DNA from: Arcobacter ellisii
GTDB lineage: Bacteria > Campylobacterota > Campylobacteria > Campylobacterales > Arcobacteraceae
NCBI RefSeq assembly: GCF_003544915.1
Contig: NZ_CP032097.1
Span: forward strand, 2,232,001 to 2,296,000
Direction of reading: 5' to 3'
Length of the DNA stretch: 64,000 nucleotides
The notes beneath the pieces were generated by a model. It ran no database searches and was not told the origin of the DNA. It saw only the letters and a list, made by a program, of their open reading frames with translations. Positions 1-10,604 of this stretch are shown here, piece after piece. Numbering within the stretch: the stretch's first letter is position 1; the number at the start of each line of letters is the position of its first letter. The position numbers were made by a program, and so were the translations under genes.

Positions 1-307
1 CTGAGCTAAAATCATGCATAGTTCCCCAAATAAGCGCATCTTGAAAAAGACCTAAATTTGGTTTATTTAAATCAAATGTTTCTTTTGTTTTACCATTATC
101 TAAAGTAACTTTACAACTACCATTTACAGCTACTAAAAACTGTTTAGTTTTATAATGTGAATGATTTCCTCTTGGAATACCCTCTTGTGTTCCATAGATA
201 TAAAATACTCTTTTTACATCAAAAGGTATTTGTTTATTTGCTTCAAGAGCTACTAGTTGACCCCTATGGTCTCCTAAAACTTTAAATTCCTCTAATCTTG
301 TTATCAT
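1..307 (-). CDS. fdtA: dTDP-6-deoxyhexose 3,4-ketoisomerase (FdtA/WxcM-like), 3' end outside window
   Basis: About 102 residues are visible and the frame runs off the left edge. Seen: a cupin-type domain with the signature YGTQEGIPRGNHSHYKTKQ followed by a VNGSCKV strand, typical of the WxcM/FdtA family. Family knowledge: these enzymes convert dTDP-4-keto-6-deoxyglucose to its 3-keto isomer, the precursor of 3-amino-3,6-dideoxyhexoses such as Fuc3NAc or Qui3NAc. The ATG overlaps the rfbB stop by 4 bp (ATGA), so translation is probably coupled. Its substrate is the product of the two genes just upstream in the operon, which supports the call. Fuc3NAc and Qui3NAc branches (FdtA versus QdtA) cannot be told apart from this fragment. 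Confidence 0.8.
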   Translation of the reverse strand, partial: MITRLEEFKVLGDHRGQLVALEANKQIPFDVKRVFYIYGTQEGIPRGNHSHYKTKQFLVAVNGSCKVTLDNGKTKETFDLNKPNLGLFQDALIWGTMHDFSS

Positions 308-1353
308 TTCTTGATTCCATATTTAATTAAATACCACTCAATAGTCTTAATAATTCCACTATCAAAGTTCTCATCAGCTTTCCATCCAAGCTCATCCTCT
401 AACTTTGTTGCATCTATTGCATATCTTCTATCATGTCCTGCTCTATCTTCTACAAATGTAATTAATTCTTTATATGAAGAATTATCAGCTTTTGGAACTT
501 CTTTATCTAGAATCGTACAGATAGTGTTAACTATTTGAAGATTTGTTCTTTGATTTCTTCCACCGATATTATAAGTTTCACCTTTTTTACCATTATGGTA
601 AACTATATCAATACCTTTACAATGGTCAAGTACATACAACCAATCTCTAATATTTTTCCCATCTCCGTAGATTGGAATATTTTGATTTGAAAGAGCTTTT
701 CTTATAATTGTTGGAATTAATTTCTCATCATGTTGTTTTGGTCCATAATTATTCGAGCAGTTTGTTATTACTGTATTTAATCCATAAGTTTCATTATATG
801 CTCTAATTATCATATCACTTGAAGCTTTAGAAGCTGAATATGGAGAGTTTGGTGCGTATGGAGTATTTTCAGTAAACAAATCATTTGGATTTTCCGAAAG
901 TGTTCCATATACTTCATCAGTTGAGATATGATGAAATCTTGAGTTTTGATATTTTTCTTTATATTCAAATGGTTTATTCATCCAGTATTTATAAGCTACA
1001 TCAATTAGAGTAAAAGTTCCATTTACATTTGTTTGAACAAATACACCTGGATTTTTAATTGAGTTATCAACATGAGATTCAGCAGCAAAATGAATAACAC
1101 CCGTTATATCATATTCAGTGAATATAAACTCTACTAATTCTCTATTACAAATATCACCCTTTATAAATTTATATCTTGTATTATTTTCACACTCTTTTAG
1201 GTTTTCTAAGTTTCCAGCATATGTTAAAAGGTCAAGATTAATTAAATTATAATTTGGATATTTTTCTAAAAAATAAGGTACAAAGTTTGAACCTATAAAT
1301 CCAGCTGTTCCCGTTAATAGTATATTTTTATTTGAATTACTAAACATCATCAT
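304..1353 (-). CDS. rfbB: dTDP-glucose 4,6-dehydratase
   Basis: 349 residues, normal family length. It converts dTDP-glucose to dTDP-4-keto-6-deoxyglucose in the cytoplasm. Seen: an N-terminal Rossmann motif TGTAGFIGS near residues 14-22, [11 protein letters not shown] near 89, the catalytic ISTDEVYG segment near 144, and YSASKASSD (Tyr and Lys of the extended SDR pair) near 173. The gene opens with three consecutive ATG codons and overlaps the end of rfbA by 14 bp, so the exact start is uncertain by two codons. No rfbC or rfbD follows; an FdtA-like isomerase does, so the product probably enters a 3-amino-sugar branch and not rhamnose. Confidence 0.95.
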   Translation of the reverse strand: MMMFSNSNKNILLTGTAGFIGSNFVPYFLEKYPNYNLINLDLLTYAGNLENLKECENNTRYKFIKGDICNRELVEFIFTEYDITGVIHFAAESHVDNSIKNPGVFVQTNVNGTFTLIDVAYKYWMNKPFEYKEKYQNSRFHHISTDEVYGTLSENPNDLFTENTPYAPNSPYSASKASSDMIIRAYNETYGLNTVITNCSNNYGPKQHDEKLIPTIIRKALSNQNIPIYGDGKNIRDWLYVLDHCKGIDIVYHNGKKGETYNIGGRNQRTNLQIVNTICTILDKEVPKADNSSYKELITFVEDRAGHDRRYAIDATKLEDELGWKADENFDSGIIKTIEWYLIKYGIKK

Positions 1354-2215
1354 CTTTCACTAAATCATAAAGGTATTGTCCATAACCATTCTTTGAAAGT
1401 GGTTCTGCAATTTTTAAAACTTGTTCTTTAGAAATCCATTTATTGTTATAAGCAATCTCTTCCAAACAAGCCATTTTATAACCTTGTCTATGTTCTATTG
1501 TTTGTACAAATTGTCCTGCATCAAGTAAACTATCATGAGTTCCTGTATCAAGCCAAGCGAATCCTCGACCTAAAAGTTCTACTTTTAGTTTTGCTTTTTT
1601 AAGATATTCTTGATTTACAGATGTTATTTCAAGTTCACCTCGTTCACTTGGTTTTACATTTTTTGCGATTTCTATCACATCATTATCATAAAAATATAAT
1701 CCAGTAACTGCAAAATTTGATTTTGCTTTAGTTGGTTTTTCTTCTATACTTATTGCATTTCTATCTTTATCAAATTCAACAACACCAAATCTTTCTGGAT
1801 CCTTTACTTGATAACCAAAAACTATTGCACCATCTTTTATTGAAGCAGCACTTTTAAGCATAGGAGAAAATCCTTGTCCATAAAAAATATTGTCCCCAAG
1901 AATTAAACAAACACTATCTTTCCCAATAAACTCTTCTCCTAAAATAAATGCTTGTGCTAAACCATCAGGATTTGGTTGAATTTTATATTCTAATTTTATT
2001 CCCCAATCACTTCCATCTCCTAAAAGTTCTTCAAACTTATTCATATCTTGTGGAGTTGAAATAATAAGTATTTCTTTAATACCTGCTAACATTAAAACAG
2101 AAAGAGGATAATAAATCATAGGTTTATCATAGATTGGAAGTAATTGTTTACTTATACTTCTTGTTATAGGATAAAGTCTTGTTCCACTTCCACCTGCTAG
2201 AATAATTCCTTTCAT
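1340..2215 (-). CDS. rfbA: Glucose-1-phosphate thymidylyltransferase
   Basis: 291 residues, normal length. It makes dTDP-glucose from dTTP and glucose-1-phosphate, the first step of dTDP-sugar synthesis. Seen: the N-terminal nucleotidyltransferase signature [14 protein letters not shown] (residues 5-18), the [11 protein letters not shown] segment near 29-39, ILGDNIFYG near 106, and EEKPTKAKS near 158, all standard for RfbA/RmlA. The start overlaps the end of the fucose synthase gene by 4 bp, and its own 3' end overlaps rfbB by 14 bp. It is therefore in the middle of a translationally coupled operon. No oddities were seen. Confidence 0.95.
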   Translation of the reverse strand: MKGIILAGGSGTRLYPITRSISKQLLPIYDKPMIYYPLSVLMLAGIKEILIISTPQDMNKFEELLGDGSDWGIKLEYKIQPNPDGLAQAFILGEEFIGKDSVCLILGDNIFYGQGFSPMLKSAASIKDGAIVFGYQVKDPERFGVVEFDKDRNAISIEEKPTKAKSNFAVTGLYFYDNDVIEIAKNVKPSERGELEITSVNQEYLKKAKLKVELLGRGFAWLDTGTHDSLLDAGQFVQTIEHRQGYKMACLEEIAYNNKWISKEQVLKIAEPLSKNGYGQYLYDLVKDDDV

Positions 2216-3267
2216 TTTTCTGTTTCCTTTAAATACCAGTTATACATAGTTTTTATTCCATCTTCAAGCTCAACTTTATGCTTCCAACCTAAACTATGAA
2301 GTTTACTTGGATCTGTTAGTTTTACCATTGTTCCATCTGGTTTTTGTGCATTAAACACAAGTTCACCATTAAATCCTATAATTTTTTGTATTAATTCTGC
2401 TAATTCTTTGATAGATATATCTATTCCTGTTCCAATATTTATATGAGTATTTATAATTTCTTTTGTATTATGTGCATATGTATCTGTAAAATTTCTATTC
2501 TCTAATAAAAACACACAGGCATCAGCCATATCTTCTGAGTATAAAAACTCTCGTCTTGGTTTCCCTGTTCCCCAAATTTCTACACTATTTTCATTTACAC
2601 CAAATTTTAAAAGATAAGTTTTTACTTCTTCTAAAGTAGAAAGTTTTAAATCATTTAATACCTCTTGAACTTTACCCTCATTTAAAAGCTTTGCACAATG
2701 TATTTTTCTAATAAGTGCAGGTAAAACATGAGATTTTTCTAAATCAAAATTATCATTAGGTCCATATAAATTTGTAGGCATTACAGATATAAAATTTGTA
2801 CCATATTGAATATTATAACTTTCACACATTTTGATACCAGCTATTTTTGCAATTGCATAAGGTTCATTTGTATATTCAAGTGGAGAAGTTAATAAACAAT
2901 CTTCACTCATAGGCTGTGGTGCATTTTTTGGATAAATACATGTACTACCTAAAAACAATAGTTTTTTAACTCCATGTACATAACTTTGATGAATAACATT
3001 ATTTTGAATAGCAAGATTTTCATATATAAAATCTGCTCTGTAAGTATTGTTTGCTATTATCCCACCCACTTTTGCAGCAGCAAGTATCACATATTCTGGT
3101 TTTTCTTTTTCAAAAAACTCTTCTACAACTTTTTGATTAGTTAAATCCAGTTCTTTATGTGTTCTGTAAACTAGATTTGTATAACCTTTTAGTTGTAAAT
3201 TTTTTACTATAGCAGAACCAACTAATCCCCTATGTCCTGCTACATATATTTTACTATTTTTATTCAT
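2212..3267 (-). CDS. fcl: GDP-L-fucose synthase
   Basis: 351 residues. It converts GDP-4-keto-6-deoxymannose to GDP-L-fucose (epimerase plus NADPH reductase). Seen: the Rossmann motif [10 protein letters not shown] at residues 11-20, the AAAKVGGI segment near 64-71, the [11 protein letters not shown] catalytic Ser region near 105-115, and [11 protein letters not shown] (Tyr and Lys pair) near 137. An extra stretch around residues 195-225 makes it somewhat longer than the usual 310-320 residues, as also seen in some other bacteria. It lies 8 bp downstream of gmd, whose product it uses, and overlaps rfbA by 4 bp. Confidence 0.93.
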   Translation of the reverse strand: MNKNSKIYVAGHRGLVGSAIVKNLQLKGYTNLVYRTHKELDLTNQKVVEEFFEKEKPEYVILAAAKVGGIIANNTYRADFIYENLAIQNNVIHQSYVHGVKKLLFLGSTCIYPKNAPQPMSEDCLLTSPLEYTNEPYAIAKIAGIKMCESYNIQYGTNFISVMPTNLYGPNDNFDLEKSHVLPALIRKIHCAKLLNEGKVQEVLNDLKLSTLEEVKTYLLKFGVNENSVEIWGTGKPRREFLYSEDMADACVFLLENRNFTDTYAHNTKEIINTHINIGTGIDISIKELAELIQKIIGFNGELVFNAQKPDGTMVKLTDPSKLHSLGWKHKVELEDGIKTMYNWYLKETEK

Positions 3268-3275
3268 AATCTTAA

Positions 3276-4421
3276 TTACTCAAAATAACTCATAGTTTTA
3301 TATCCACCATCTTTTAGGTAAACATCTTTTGTCATAAGTTTTAAATCTGATTTCATCATATCATTTACTAAATCTTGTAGATTGTATTCTCTATTCCATC
3401 CAAGTTTTTGTTCAGCTTTTGTTGGATCTCCTAAAAGTAAATCAACTTCTGTTGGTCTAAAGTATCTTGGGTCTACACAAACAACTGTTTGTTCTAATTT
3501 AAGGTGAGAAATATCTATATTTGATGCTTTTGCTTTTTCTAAATCTAAAGAATCAACGATACCAACTTCATCAACTCCAACACCTTCAAATCTTAAGTTA
3601 ATTCCAGCATATGCAAATGAAAACTTTACAAAATCTCTTACTGTTGTTGTTTGTCCAGTTGCAATAACCCAATCTTCAGGTTGTTCAGCTTGTAGAATCA
3701 TCCACATCATTCTTACATAATCTTTTGCATGACCCCAATCTCTTTTTGCATCAAGGTTACCTAAGTACAGTTTATCTTGTAAACCTAATGCTATTTTTGA
3801 AGCTGCACGTGTAATTTTTCTAGTTACAAATGTTTCCCCTCTAACTGGTGATTCATGATTGAAAAGTATCCCATTACACGCAAACATTCCATAAGCTTCT
3901 CTATAATTTACTGTTATCCAATAAGCATACATTTTAGCAACTGCATATGGGCTTCTTGGATAAAAGGGAGTTGTTTCTTTTTGAGGAGTTTCTTGTACTT
4001 TTCCATATAACTCTGAAGTTGATGCTTGATAGATTTTTGTTTTTTTAGTAAGTCCAAGTAATTTCACAGCTTCAAGAATTCTTAAAGTTCCAGTACCATC
4101 TGCATTTGCTACATATTCAGGAGTTTCAAACGATACAGCAACATGGCTCATTGCAGCTAAATTATAGATTTCATCAGGTTGAGTTTCTTGGATTATTCTT
4201 GTTAAATTCATACTATCAGTCATATCACCATAGTGTAAGATAAGATTTCTATTTTCTACATGTGGATCTTCATATAAATGGTCAATTCTATCTGTATTAA
4301 ATAAAGAAGTCCTTCTTTTTATACCATGAACAATATAACCTTTTTTTAGTAAAAATTCAGCAAGATAACTTCCATCTTGTCCAGTTATTCCTGTTATTAG
4401 TGCTACTTTTTGTTGTGCCAT
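3276..4421 (-). CDS. gmd: GDP-mannose 4,6-dehydratase
   Basis: 381 residues. It converts GDP-mannose to GDP-4-keto-6-deoxymannose using bound NADP. Seen: the Rossmann motif [15 protein letters not shown] near residues 9-23, the loop [15 protein letters not shown] near 36-50, [12 protein letters not shown] near 133-144, and [10 protein letters not shown] (catalytic Tyr and Lys) near 158-167. These are diagnostic for GMD and separate it from RfbB. It is placed between a Nudix gene and fcl and is followed directly by fcl, giving the complete two-step GDP-fucose route from the ManC product. Confidence 0.95.
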   Translation of the reverse strand: MAQQKVALITGITGQDGSYLAEFLLKKGYIVHGIKRRTSLFNTDRIDHLYEDPHVENRNLILHYGDMTDSMNLTRIIQETQPDEIYNLAAMSHVAVSFETPEYVANADGTGTLRILEAVKLLGLTKKTKIYQASTSELYGKVQETPQKETTPFYPRSPYAVAKMYAYWITVNYREAYGMFACNGILFNHESPVRGETFVTRKITRAASKIALGLQDKLYLGNLDAKRDWGHAKDYVRMMWMILQAEQPEDWVIATGQTTTVRDFVKFSFAYAGINLRFEGVGVDEVGIVDSLDLEKAKASNIDISHLKLEQTVVCVDPRYFRPTEVDLLLGDPTKAEQKLGWNREYNLQDLVNDMMKSDLKLMTKDVYLKDGGYKTMSYFE

Positions 4422-4422
4422 A

Positions 4423-4884
4423 TTATTCGTTTTCCCCTCTTATTTTAAAATATTCTTTTACATATTTATGAACTACTTTTGAGTTCATTATTTCATACAA
4501 GCTTAACCATGTATATTCATTGTGTTGTTCTTTTGGTAAGTCTTGTATATAAGATACATTTATCTCATAGGCAAGATTTACATAGTGTGTAGTTATATTA
4601 TCATCTGCAAAACTATCATCATAAAAATGTTCAAAAATTCCAATAAATTTTAGATTGTATTCTTCTATATTTAATCCAATTTCATCTTTTAAAATTCTTT
4701 TTTTTGCATCATCTAATTTTTCATTTTTATAAACTCTTCCACCAAGAGTAAATAAAAAATTACATGCTGGTTTATTTACTCTTTTTCCAAGAAGTATTTT
4801 ATTTTTTTTATTTCTTATCACAAAATCTATAGAGATCAATGGGGTATTTTCAACTATTGTTTTAAAAGTTTCTATATTTAACAT
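4423..4884 (-). CDS. gmm: GDP-mannose mannosyl hydrolase-like Nudix protein
   Basis: 153 residues, right for the Gmm subfamily. Seen: a Nudix box beginning [17 protein letters not shown] and continuing into KDEIGLNI, with the variant spacing of Gmm. An N-terminal [12 protein letters not shown] strand and a [13 protein letters not shown] segment are also Gmm-like. Family knowledge: Gmm hydrolyses GDP-mannose or GDP-glucose to GDP and free sugar, and the gene usually sits in GDP-fucose/colanic acid-type clusters. Here it lies exactly between manC and gmd, 1 bp before gmd and 3 bp after manC, so a role in tuning the GDP-mannose pool is likely. Substrate choice is inferred. Confidence 0.82.
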   Translation of the reverse strand: MLNIETFKTIVENTPLISIDFVIRNKKNKILLGKRVNKPACNFLFTLGGRVYKNEKLDDAKKRILKDEIGLNIEEYNLKFIGIFEHFYDDSFADDNITTHYVNLAYEINVSYIQDLPKEQHNEYTWLSLYEIMNSKVVHKYVKEYFKIRGENE

Positions 4885-4887
4885 ATT

Positions 4888-6261
4888 TTAGTCCCTTTTA
4901 AAATCATCATCAATTCTAACAATATCATCTTCACCTGTATATTCACCTACTTGTGCTTCTATAAGAACTACTGGAATTCTCCCTTCATTCTCTAGTCTAT
5001 GAACTTCTCCCATTTTTATATATGTACTCTCATTTGGTCTTACATATCTTGTTTCATTTCCTACTGTTACAGTAGCTGTTCCACTTACTACTATCCAGTG
5101 TTCATTTCTATGAAAATGTTTTTGCAAACTTAATCTTTTCCCTGGTTTTACTTCTATTCTTTTTATTTTATATCCATTAGATTCTTCTAAAACAGTATAT
5201 GTTCCCCATGGCCTATGACCTGTTAGATGAATATTATGAAGTTGTGAATTTGTTTCTTTTAATTTTTCCACAACTCTTTTTACTTTTTGAGAGCTTCCTT
5301 TTTTAGATACTAAAATTGCATCTCCTGTATCTATAATTATTAAATCTTCTACATCTACTGTTGCAATTACTCTTTCATTTCCATATACTAGATTATATTT
5401 AGAGTCTATTGATATATGTTTATCATTTTTTGTATTACCATTTTTATCTTTTGGAAGTTCTTCAAATAAAGCATCAAAGCTTCCAACATCTGACCAATTT
5501 ATATTAGAAGGAATAACTTTTACAATATCAGATTTTTCCATAACAGCGTAATCAATACTATCTTCAGGTATTGACATCATATCATCATGTTTTATTCTAA
5601 TTATTTCATCTTTAGAAGCATTATCAAAAGCGTTTTTAGATTGATTATAAATTTCAACAGAGTATTTTTCTAATTCATCTAAGAACACACCTGCTTTAAA
5701 CATAAACATTCCACTATTCCAGTAATAATTTCCTGCTTTTAGATATGAAGTTGCTGTTTCAAAGTTTGGTTTCTCATGGAAAGCTTTTACATCAAATTCA
5801 TTTACACTTTCTATATATCCAAATCCTGTTTCAGCAAAAGTTGGTTTTATTCCAAAGGTTACAAGTTTATTATCACTTGCTAATTCTTTTGCTTTTTTTA
5901 ATACTTTTTCATACTCTTTTTCATCTTTAATTAGATGATCACTTGGAGTTACAATAACTATTTCATCATATTCTAAAGCCATACAAGCTAAAGCAATAGC
6001 AGGAGCTGTATTTCTTCCTATTGGTTCAAGAAGATATTTATTATTCTTTTTTCCTAATTCTTCTAGTTGATCTAAAGCCAGGAAATATTGTTCAGCATTT
6101 GAAACTATAAATTGAGATTTACATAATTTACTATTTCTTTCAACAGTTAACTGAAATAAAGATTTATTTAAAAAAAGTTTAACAAATTGTTTTGGAAGTA
6201 AAGTTCTACTTATTGGCCACAGTCTTGTGCCACTTCCTCCGCATAGGATTATATTTGTCAT
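4888..6261 (-). CDS. manC: Mannose-1-phosphate guanylyltransferase / mannose-6-phosphate isomerase
   Basis: 457 residues, the size of the bifunctional type II enzyme. Seen: the N-terminal pyrophosphorylase motif [15 protein letters not shown] (residues 4-18) with LPKQF after it, VTPSDHLI near 104-111, FHEKP near 160, and a C-terminal cupin with [30 protein letters not shown] and [15 protein letters not shown], the PMI domain. The two domains feed mannose-1-phosphate to GDP-mannose for gmd. The start overlaps the galE stop by 4 bp. No phosphomannomutase is present in the window, so that step must be encoded elsewhere. Confidence 0.93.
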   Translation of the reverse strand: MTNIILCGGSGTRLWPISRTLLPKQFVKLFLNKSLFQLTVERNSKLCKSQFIVSNAEQYFLALDQLEELGKKNNKYLLEPIGRNTAPAIALACMALEYDEIVIVTPSDHLIKDEKEYEKVLKKAKELASDNKLVTFGIKPTFAETGFGYIESVNEFDVKAFHEKPNFETATSYLKAGNYYWNSGMFMFKAGVFLDELEKYSVEIYNQSKNAFDNASKDEIIRIKHDDMMSIPEDSIDYAVMEKSDIVKVIPSNINWSDVGSFDALFEELPKDKNGNTKNDKHISIDSKYNLVYGNERVIATVDVEDLIIIDTGDAILVSKKGSSQKVKRVVEKLKETNSQLHNIHLTGHRPWGTYTVLEESNGYKIKRIEVKPGKRLSLQKHFHRNEHWIVVSGTATVTVGNETRYVRPNESTYIKMGEVHRLENEGRIPVVLIEAQVGEYTGEDDIVRIDDDFKRD

Positions 6262-7289
6262 TTATTTTCCCCTTTGTACCCATCTGGATTATTACTCTGC
6301 CATTTCCAACTATCAAAACACATATCATCAATACTTTTTTTTGCTTTCCAACCTAAAATCTCTTTTGCAAAACTTGGATCAGAATAACATGTTGCTATAT
6401 CTCCAGCTCTTCTATTAACTATTTTATATGAAATCTTTTTATTGCTTGCTTTTTCAAAAGCTTTTACCATGTCAAGAACACTACAACCAATACCTGTTCC
6501 TAAATTTACAATTAAAGGTTTCATTTCAATATTTGAGTTTAGATAATCAATAGCTTTTACATGTCCATGGGCTAAGTCAACTACATGTATATAATCTCTT
6601 ACTCCTGTTCCATCATGAGTATCGTAGTCTGTTCCAAAAACACTTAAAAATTCTCTTTTCCCAACCGCTACTTGAGAAACAAATGGCATCAAATTATTTG
6701 GTATTCCATTTGGGTCTTCACCGATCATTCCACTTTCATGTGCACCAACTGGATTAAAATATCTAAGAATAGCAATTTTAAAAGAGTTATCTGATATATA
6801 TAAATCTTCTAAAATTCGCTCTATCATATATTTACTTGTTCCATATGGATTTGTTGTTCCACCAACGGGAAAATTTTCTTTTATAGGATTTGATTTTGGA
6901 TTTCCATATACAGTTGCAGAACTTGAAAAAACTATTTTTTTGCAATCAAATTCTTTCATAACTTCAAGAAGTCTAAGAGTTCCAACTACATTGTTATCAT
7001 AATATTCAAGTGGTTTTTCTACTGATTCTCCAACAGCTTTTAATCCAGCAAAATGTATAACAGAATCAATTTCATATTTTTTAAAAACTTTTTTTAATGC
7101 CTCTTTATCTCTAATATCACCCTCTTCAAAAGATATATATTTATTTATGATTGCTTCTACTCTTTTAATACTTTCTTTTGAAGAATTTGATAAATTATCA
7201 TACACTACAAAATCATAACCTGCTTCACTTAAAGCAACAAGAGTATGAGAACCTATATATCCAGCTCCACCCGTGATTAGTATAGCCAT
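6258..7289 (-). CDS. galE: UDP-glucose 4-epimerase (or UDP-GlcNAc 4-epimerase)
   Basis: 343 residues. Seen: the extended-SDR start [14 protein letters not shown] at residues 3-16, [12 protein letters not shown] near 81-92, SSSATVYG near 123-130, the catalytic YGTSKYMIE near 149-157, and the [13 protein letters not shown] segment near 263. It interconverts UDP-glucose and UDP-galactose with bound NAD. In campylobacterotal surface-sugar clusters the same family often also handles N-acetylated sugars (Gne), so the exact substrate is open. It is the second gene of the operon: wzz ends directly before it, and it overlaps manC by 4 bp. Confidence 0.9.
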   Translation of the reverse strand: MAILITGGAGYIGSHTLVALSEAGYDFVVYDNLSNSSKESIKRVEAIINKYISFEEGDIRDKEALKKVFKKYEIDSVIHFAGLKAVGESVEKPLEYYDNNVVGTLRLLEVMKEFDCKKIVFSSSATVYGNPKSNPIKENFPVGGTTNPYGTSKYMIERILEDLYISDNSFKIAILRYFNPVGAHESGMIGEDPNGIPNNLMPFVSQVAVGKREFLSVFGTDYDTHDGTGVRDYIHVVDLAHGHVKAIDYLNSNIEMKPLIVNLGTGIGCSVLDMVKAFEKASNKKISYKIVNRRAGDIATCYSDPSFAKEILGWKAKKSIDDMCFDSWKWQSNNPDGYKGENK

Positions 7290-7871
7290 TTATTTAGTAT
7301 CTTCTTTTCTAATAGAGTTTATAAATTGCATAAAAAATACTATAAAAATAGATAATATAAATCCAGTTACAAATGATACTGCTACAATAAGTGATTTTTT
7401 AGGTTTATTTATTGGATTATTATCTATTTTGACATCTCCAATTTGTTTAGTCATTATTACATTTTCATAAAATTTTGCTTTTTCTTTATGTCTGTTGATC
7501 ACAAACTCTACTGCTTTTTCTAAATTGTTTTTTATCTCTTCTTTATTTTGATTATTTGAACTAATTTCAAGTAATTTCTGAGTTTGTTTTGGAATCTTTG
7601 TTTCAACATTTAATTCTAATTTTAAAATTTCTGATAAATCAATAGGATTGTCTAAAGAAGTTGGTTCAAAATTCTGACTATGAATTTGCCCTATTTCTAT
7701 ATAAGTTTTACCTTGGTATACAGGAATTGGATTTTTAAAAGAAACATACATTATGCTAATAATAGTAACAATACTTGTAAATAATAAAATAAAAATCTTT
7801 TTTTCCCAGATTGTTTTAAACAATTCTCTTAAATCTATTTCATCTTCTATTATTTGTTCTTTATTCTGCAA
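7290..7871 (-). CDS. wzz: Wzz-type chain length determinant protein, short form
   Basis: 193 residues, shorter than the roughly 320 of classic Wzz. Seen: an N-terminal membrane segment near residues 31-48 after an EIDLRELFKTIWEKK stretch typical of Wzz_N domains, a periplasmic helical part, a KPKKSLIVAVSF segment near 162 and a second membrane span near 165-187. The Pro-Lys-Lys motif just before the second span matches the polysaccharide co-polymerase family. It probably sets O-antigen or capsule chain length with a Wzy polymerase outside the window. It is the first gene of the minus-strand sugar operon; the long AT-rich space upstream would hold the promoter. Confidence 0.85.
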   Translation of the reverse strand: MQNKEQIIEDEIDLRELFKTIWEKKIFILLFTSIVTIISIMYVSFKNPIPVYQGKTYIEIGQIHSQNFEPTSLDNPIDLSEILKLELNVETKIPKQTQKLLEISSNNQNKEEIKNNLEKAVEFVINRHKEKAKFYENVIMTKQIGDVKIDNNPINKPKKSLIVAVSFVTGFILSIFIVFFMQFINSIRKEDTK

Positions 7872-8328
7872 TGTCTTTCCCTGATTAAAATTTTAGTTGG
7901 ATATTATATCAAATCAAATTACTCTTTTTTGACTCTTTTTTAATAAAAAAAGTAATTCAGATCTAAATCTCAATTAAATCTTATTTTTTGTGTAATTTTG
8001 TAACTATCATAATTTATATCTATCATTATATTCAAATAATGCTGATAATATGGTTATTTATTTTATTTGAGTTGCGTTTATAAAAATAAAATTACAGATA
8101 AACAAACAACTATAATTACAATAAAGATCCAATCTAATAAATCAAATTCCATTTTCATAGATTTTATTCATCCTAAATTAAATTTTACAACATAATACAA
8201 GACAAAAGACTCATAAAAGATTCTTTTTTTATTCTTAACAATAAAATTAATAAAAATTTTATCTGCGAAAAAACTTATTTATGAGTCATTTTATAGTTAT
8301 AATCTAGTTTTAAAAGAAAGGAAAATTT
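7872..8328. other. Intergenic region between divergent wzz and RNase H-like genes
   Basis: 457 bp of very AT-rich DNA separating two divergently read genes, so it should carry both promoters. I see no repeat array, no RNA gene and no insertion sequence. The only coding candidate is a 26-codon frame (8078-8158, minus) listed separately. A GAAAGGAA ribosome binding site at about 8317-8324 precedes the rightward gene. Confidence 0.6.
8078..8158 (-). CDS. Possible small membrane peptide (26 aa)
   Basis: Too short for normal gene calling. The frame encodes MKMEFDLLDWIF followed by an uninterrupted hydrophobic run (IVIIVVCLSVILFL) to the stop, a single membrane span with a short acidic N-terminus. 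An AGGA stretch lies 12 nt upstream of the ATG, a little far for an ideal site. It is located alone in the wzz upstream region on the same strand. I do not recognise it; AT-rich DNA readily produces such hydrophobic frames, so the call is weak. Confidence 0.3.
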   Translation of the reverse strand: MKMEFDLLDWIFIVIIVVCLSVILFL

Positions 8329-8808
8329 ATGGCTCAAGAAAAAAGAAGAATTGTATATGTTGATGCAGGACAAAACGAAAATAAAGAGTTTCAAATAGCA
8401 CTATTTGATCCAGATATAAATTTAACTTCAATTGTTAAACTTATAAATATTGATAATAATCATATAGCTGAAAAATATGCTGTAATAAATGCAATTACAT
8501 ATATCAAATCAAAAGCTCTAAAAAAAACAATTATTTTATGTGATAATGAACAAGCTGTAAGAGATGGTCATATTGTAAACTTATGTGAAAAACATAAAAT
8601 TAAACTATCTTGGATCCCAAGAGAAATAAATATTATTGCAGATAAAGTTGCAAAACTTACACCAACAAAAAAAGATGACACATTTTATACGATTGATTTT
8701 ATTTATGATTTAATATTTCCAAAAAAAATTGAAGAAACTCAACCTAAAAAAGTTGAAACTGAAACTGTAAAAAATAATAAAACTCCACAAAAACCAACAA
8801 AAGCATAG
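8329..8808 (+). CDS. Small RNase H-fold protein
   Basis: 159 residues. Seen: YVDAGQNENKEFQIALF (residues 10-26) as the first strand with the first acidic residue, AEKYAVINAITYI near 44-56 in the position of the RNase H Glu helix, IILCDNEQAV near 66-75 with the third acidic residue, and WIPREINIIADKVAKL near 94-109 carrying the final Asp and the xWVPRExNxxADxLA pattern. That arrangement matches the RNase HI/RVT_3-like fold. A charged, lysine-rich tail follows from about 133. It may act on RNA-DNA hybrids, but activity is inferred. GAAAGGAA precedes the ATG, and a strong hairpin overlaps its stop. It marks the last chromosomal-looking gene before the mobile element. Confidence 0.7.
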   Translation: MAQEKRRIVYVDAGQNENKEFQIALFDPDINLTSIVKLINIDNNHIAEKYAVINAITYIKSKALKKTIILCDNEQAVRDGHIVNLCEKHKIKLSWIPREINIIADKVAKLTPTKKDDTFYTIDFIYDLIFPKKIEETQPKKVETETVKNNKTPQKPTKA

Positions 8809-8832
8809 TCTTTTTCATAAGAAAAAGACTAT
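8805..8832 (+). terminator. Hairpin terminator after the RNase H-like gene
   Basis: A perfect 12-bp stem, ATAGTCTTTTTC paired with GAAAAAGACTAT around an ATAA loop. The stem includes the stop codon of the upstream gene. It is A/T-rich on both sides and may work in both directions. No long U-tract follows on the plus side. Confidence 0.7.
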
Positions 8833-8879
8833 ATAAAAGTTCTAAAAATAGAATCTCACAAAAACGAGAATATAAAAAA

Positions 8880-10604
8880 TCATCTCAATTTTTCATTTCG
8901 CTTTTTCCTATATTCACTTTTTTTCTCAATTTCACTAGAATAAACAACACTGTTTTCATAAATCTCTTCACAAACCCAAATCGCTTCTTTAGTACTCAAA
9001 TTTAATTCCTTTTGTAAAAAATCTATTACATTTTTTGGTTTTTGTTTATTTTTTAAGTTATCTATTTTATTATCATCTGTTATTGTAAAATTAGAAATAT
9101 CAAGTTTAAAATTCTTTTTTGCATATTCAAGGATTAAATTTGCATCAAGTTTTTCTTTTAGTTCTTGTAAATTTATTTTAGAATTAAGTTCTTCATTTTG
9201 TAATTTTACTTTTTCTTGTTGAGTTGGTGATTTTGCTCTTAAAATTTCTATATCAGTATTTTTAATTTGTTCTTTTTTATTTTTTAAAATTAAAGCAGCA
9301 ATTTGTCTATTTGCTTCATTTATAAAATTCTCATTTCCTGTTGGTTCTATATTTTCTAATTTCCAATTTTTTGCAAGGGCTATTTCAATCATAATTCTTA
9401 CTTCTTCTTGTAGGTTATTTGAATTAGAGTTAGAGATAATTTGATTTTCTAAATCAATAATTTTGATATTTTTTGAGAAGTTGTTAATGATTATTTGATT
9501 ATCTACTTTTTTTATATAATACCCTTGTAATTTGTCTTTAATTAGATAATCATAGTGTTCATAAAAAAGTTTTTGTTGATATGATTGGTAAGTAAGGGAG
9601 TTTATATTTTTTTTAATATTTTGATTTTCTAAGTGATGGATATTTTTTAATAGTTCTTTTGATTTATTTGATTTTCTTTTATAGATATTTTCAATTCTAG
9701 TTTCATAATAGCTTAGTAAAATATCTTCAAGTTCTTTTTTTGATTTATGTCTTGGAAAGGTTCTATTTTTATCATTTTTTAAAATAAATCTTGAAAAATC
9801 TTTTCCATTTAGATTCAAAGAGTTTGATTTTTTATTTCTTTCTTGTAAATTTAATATTTTTATATATTTATAGGTTTTACTTCCAGCTATTTTAAAATCT
9901 CTGTTTTCTTCTAATTTTAAATCATTTTGTAAAAAGTATAATAGTTCATTTGAAGTTTTTATATCTTTTAAAAGTTCTATCCAATTAGCTCTTGTAATTG
10001 CTATTTTACTTTTTATTTTATCTTCTAAATTATTTTCATCTTCAATCTTTTCATTAGTATCAGTTTCATCTTTTCTAGGAATTTCAAAGCCATATTTTTT
10101 ACAAACATAACTTTGTAAAACATCATCTAAAAAAGAGTTATTAAAAAATGGTGTTTTTAATTGAGTATCATCAAGTGGATTATATTTTGCAATAGCAATA
10201 TGAATATGAGGGAATCTTTGTCTGTTTTTTTCATTTATTTGAATTTTTGGAAGATGGGCTTCACTGTAAGCTATTACTTCATTTTTTAAATCATATCCAC
10301 TTGTGTGATGTTTAATATATATAAGAACTAACTCTTTAAAAAGTTCATCTCTAATTTTTTCATCTTCTATTTCATTTAATTTATCCATTTCCTCTTGTGA
10401 GAATGATAGGGTTATGTGAATATAATTACTTTCATAGTTTTTATATTTATTTAGATATTTTTCTGTTTGTTTAAAAATTTGAAGATTTCCATATAGTGTA
10501 ATGGTTCTATCTTTTTGATCTCTTGTATAAATACTATCTTTTCTAGTACCTGTTATTAAATAATCTGCAAATCCTTCTTTAGCTCTTGAAATTCTTACTA
10601 TCAT
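8880..10604 (-). CDS. Mobilization relaxase (HUH-type)
   Basis: 574 residues. Seen: an N-terminal part with YIHITLSFSQEEM near residue 61 and the metal-binding RFPHIHIAIAKYNP segment near 149-162, the two-His motif of HUH relaxases. Tyr9-16 region candidates such as DYLITG may supply the nicking Tyr. The remaining two thirds is Lys/Asn-rich and helical without a recognisable helicase or primase. It would nick oriT and pilot the strand into a conjugation channel supplied by another element. A MobC-like gene ends directly before it, giving the usual mobC-mobA pair. No coupling protein or type IV secretion genes are present, so the element is mobilizable and not self-transmissible. Confidence 0.8.
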   Translation of the reverse strand: MIVRISRAKEGFADYLITGTRKDSIYTRDQKDRTITLYGNLQIFKQTEKYLNKYKNYESNYIHITLSFSQEEMDKLNEIEDEKIRDELFKELVLIYIKHHTSGYDLKNEVIAYSEAHLPKIQINEKNRQRFPHIHIAIAKYNPLDDTQLKTPFFNNSFLDDVLQSYVCKKYGFEIPRKDETDTNEKIEDENNLEDKIKSKIAITRANWIELLKDIKTSNELLYFLQNDLKLEENRDFKIAGSKTYKYIKILNLQERNKKSNSLNLNGKDFSRFILKNDKNRTFPRHKSKKELEDILLSYYETRIENIYKRKSNKSKELLKNIHHLENQNIKKNINSLTYQSYQQKLFYEHYDYLIKDKLQGYYIKKVDNQIIINNFSKNIKIIDLENQIISNSNSNNLQEEVRIMIEIALAKNWKLENIEPTGNENFINEANRQIAALILKNKKEQIKNTDIEILRAKSPTQQEKVKLQNEELNSKINLQELKEKLDANLILEYAKKNFKLDISNFTITDDNKIDNLKNKQKPKNVIDFLQKELNLSTKEAIWVCEEIYENSVVYSSEIEKKSEYRKKRNEKLR

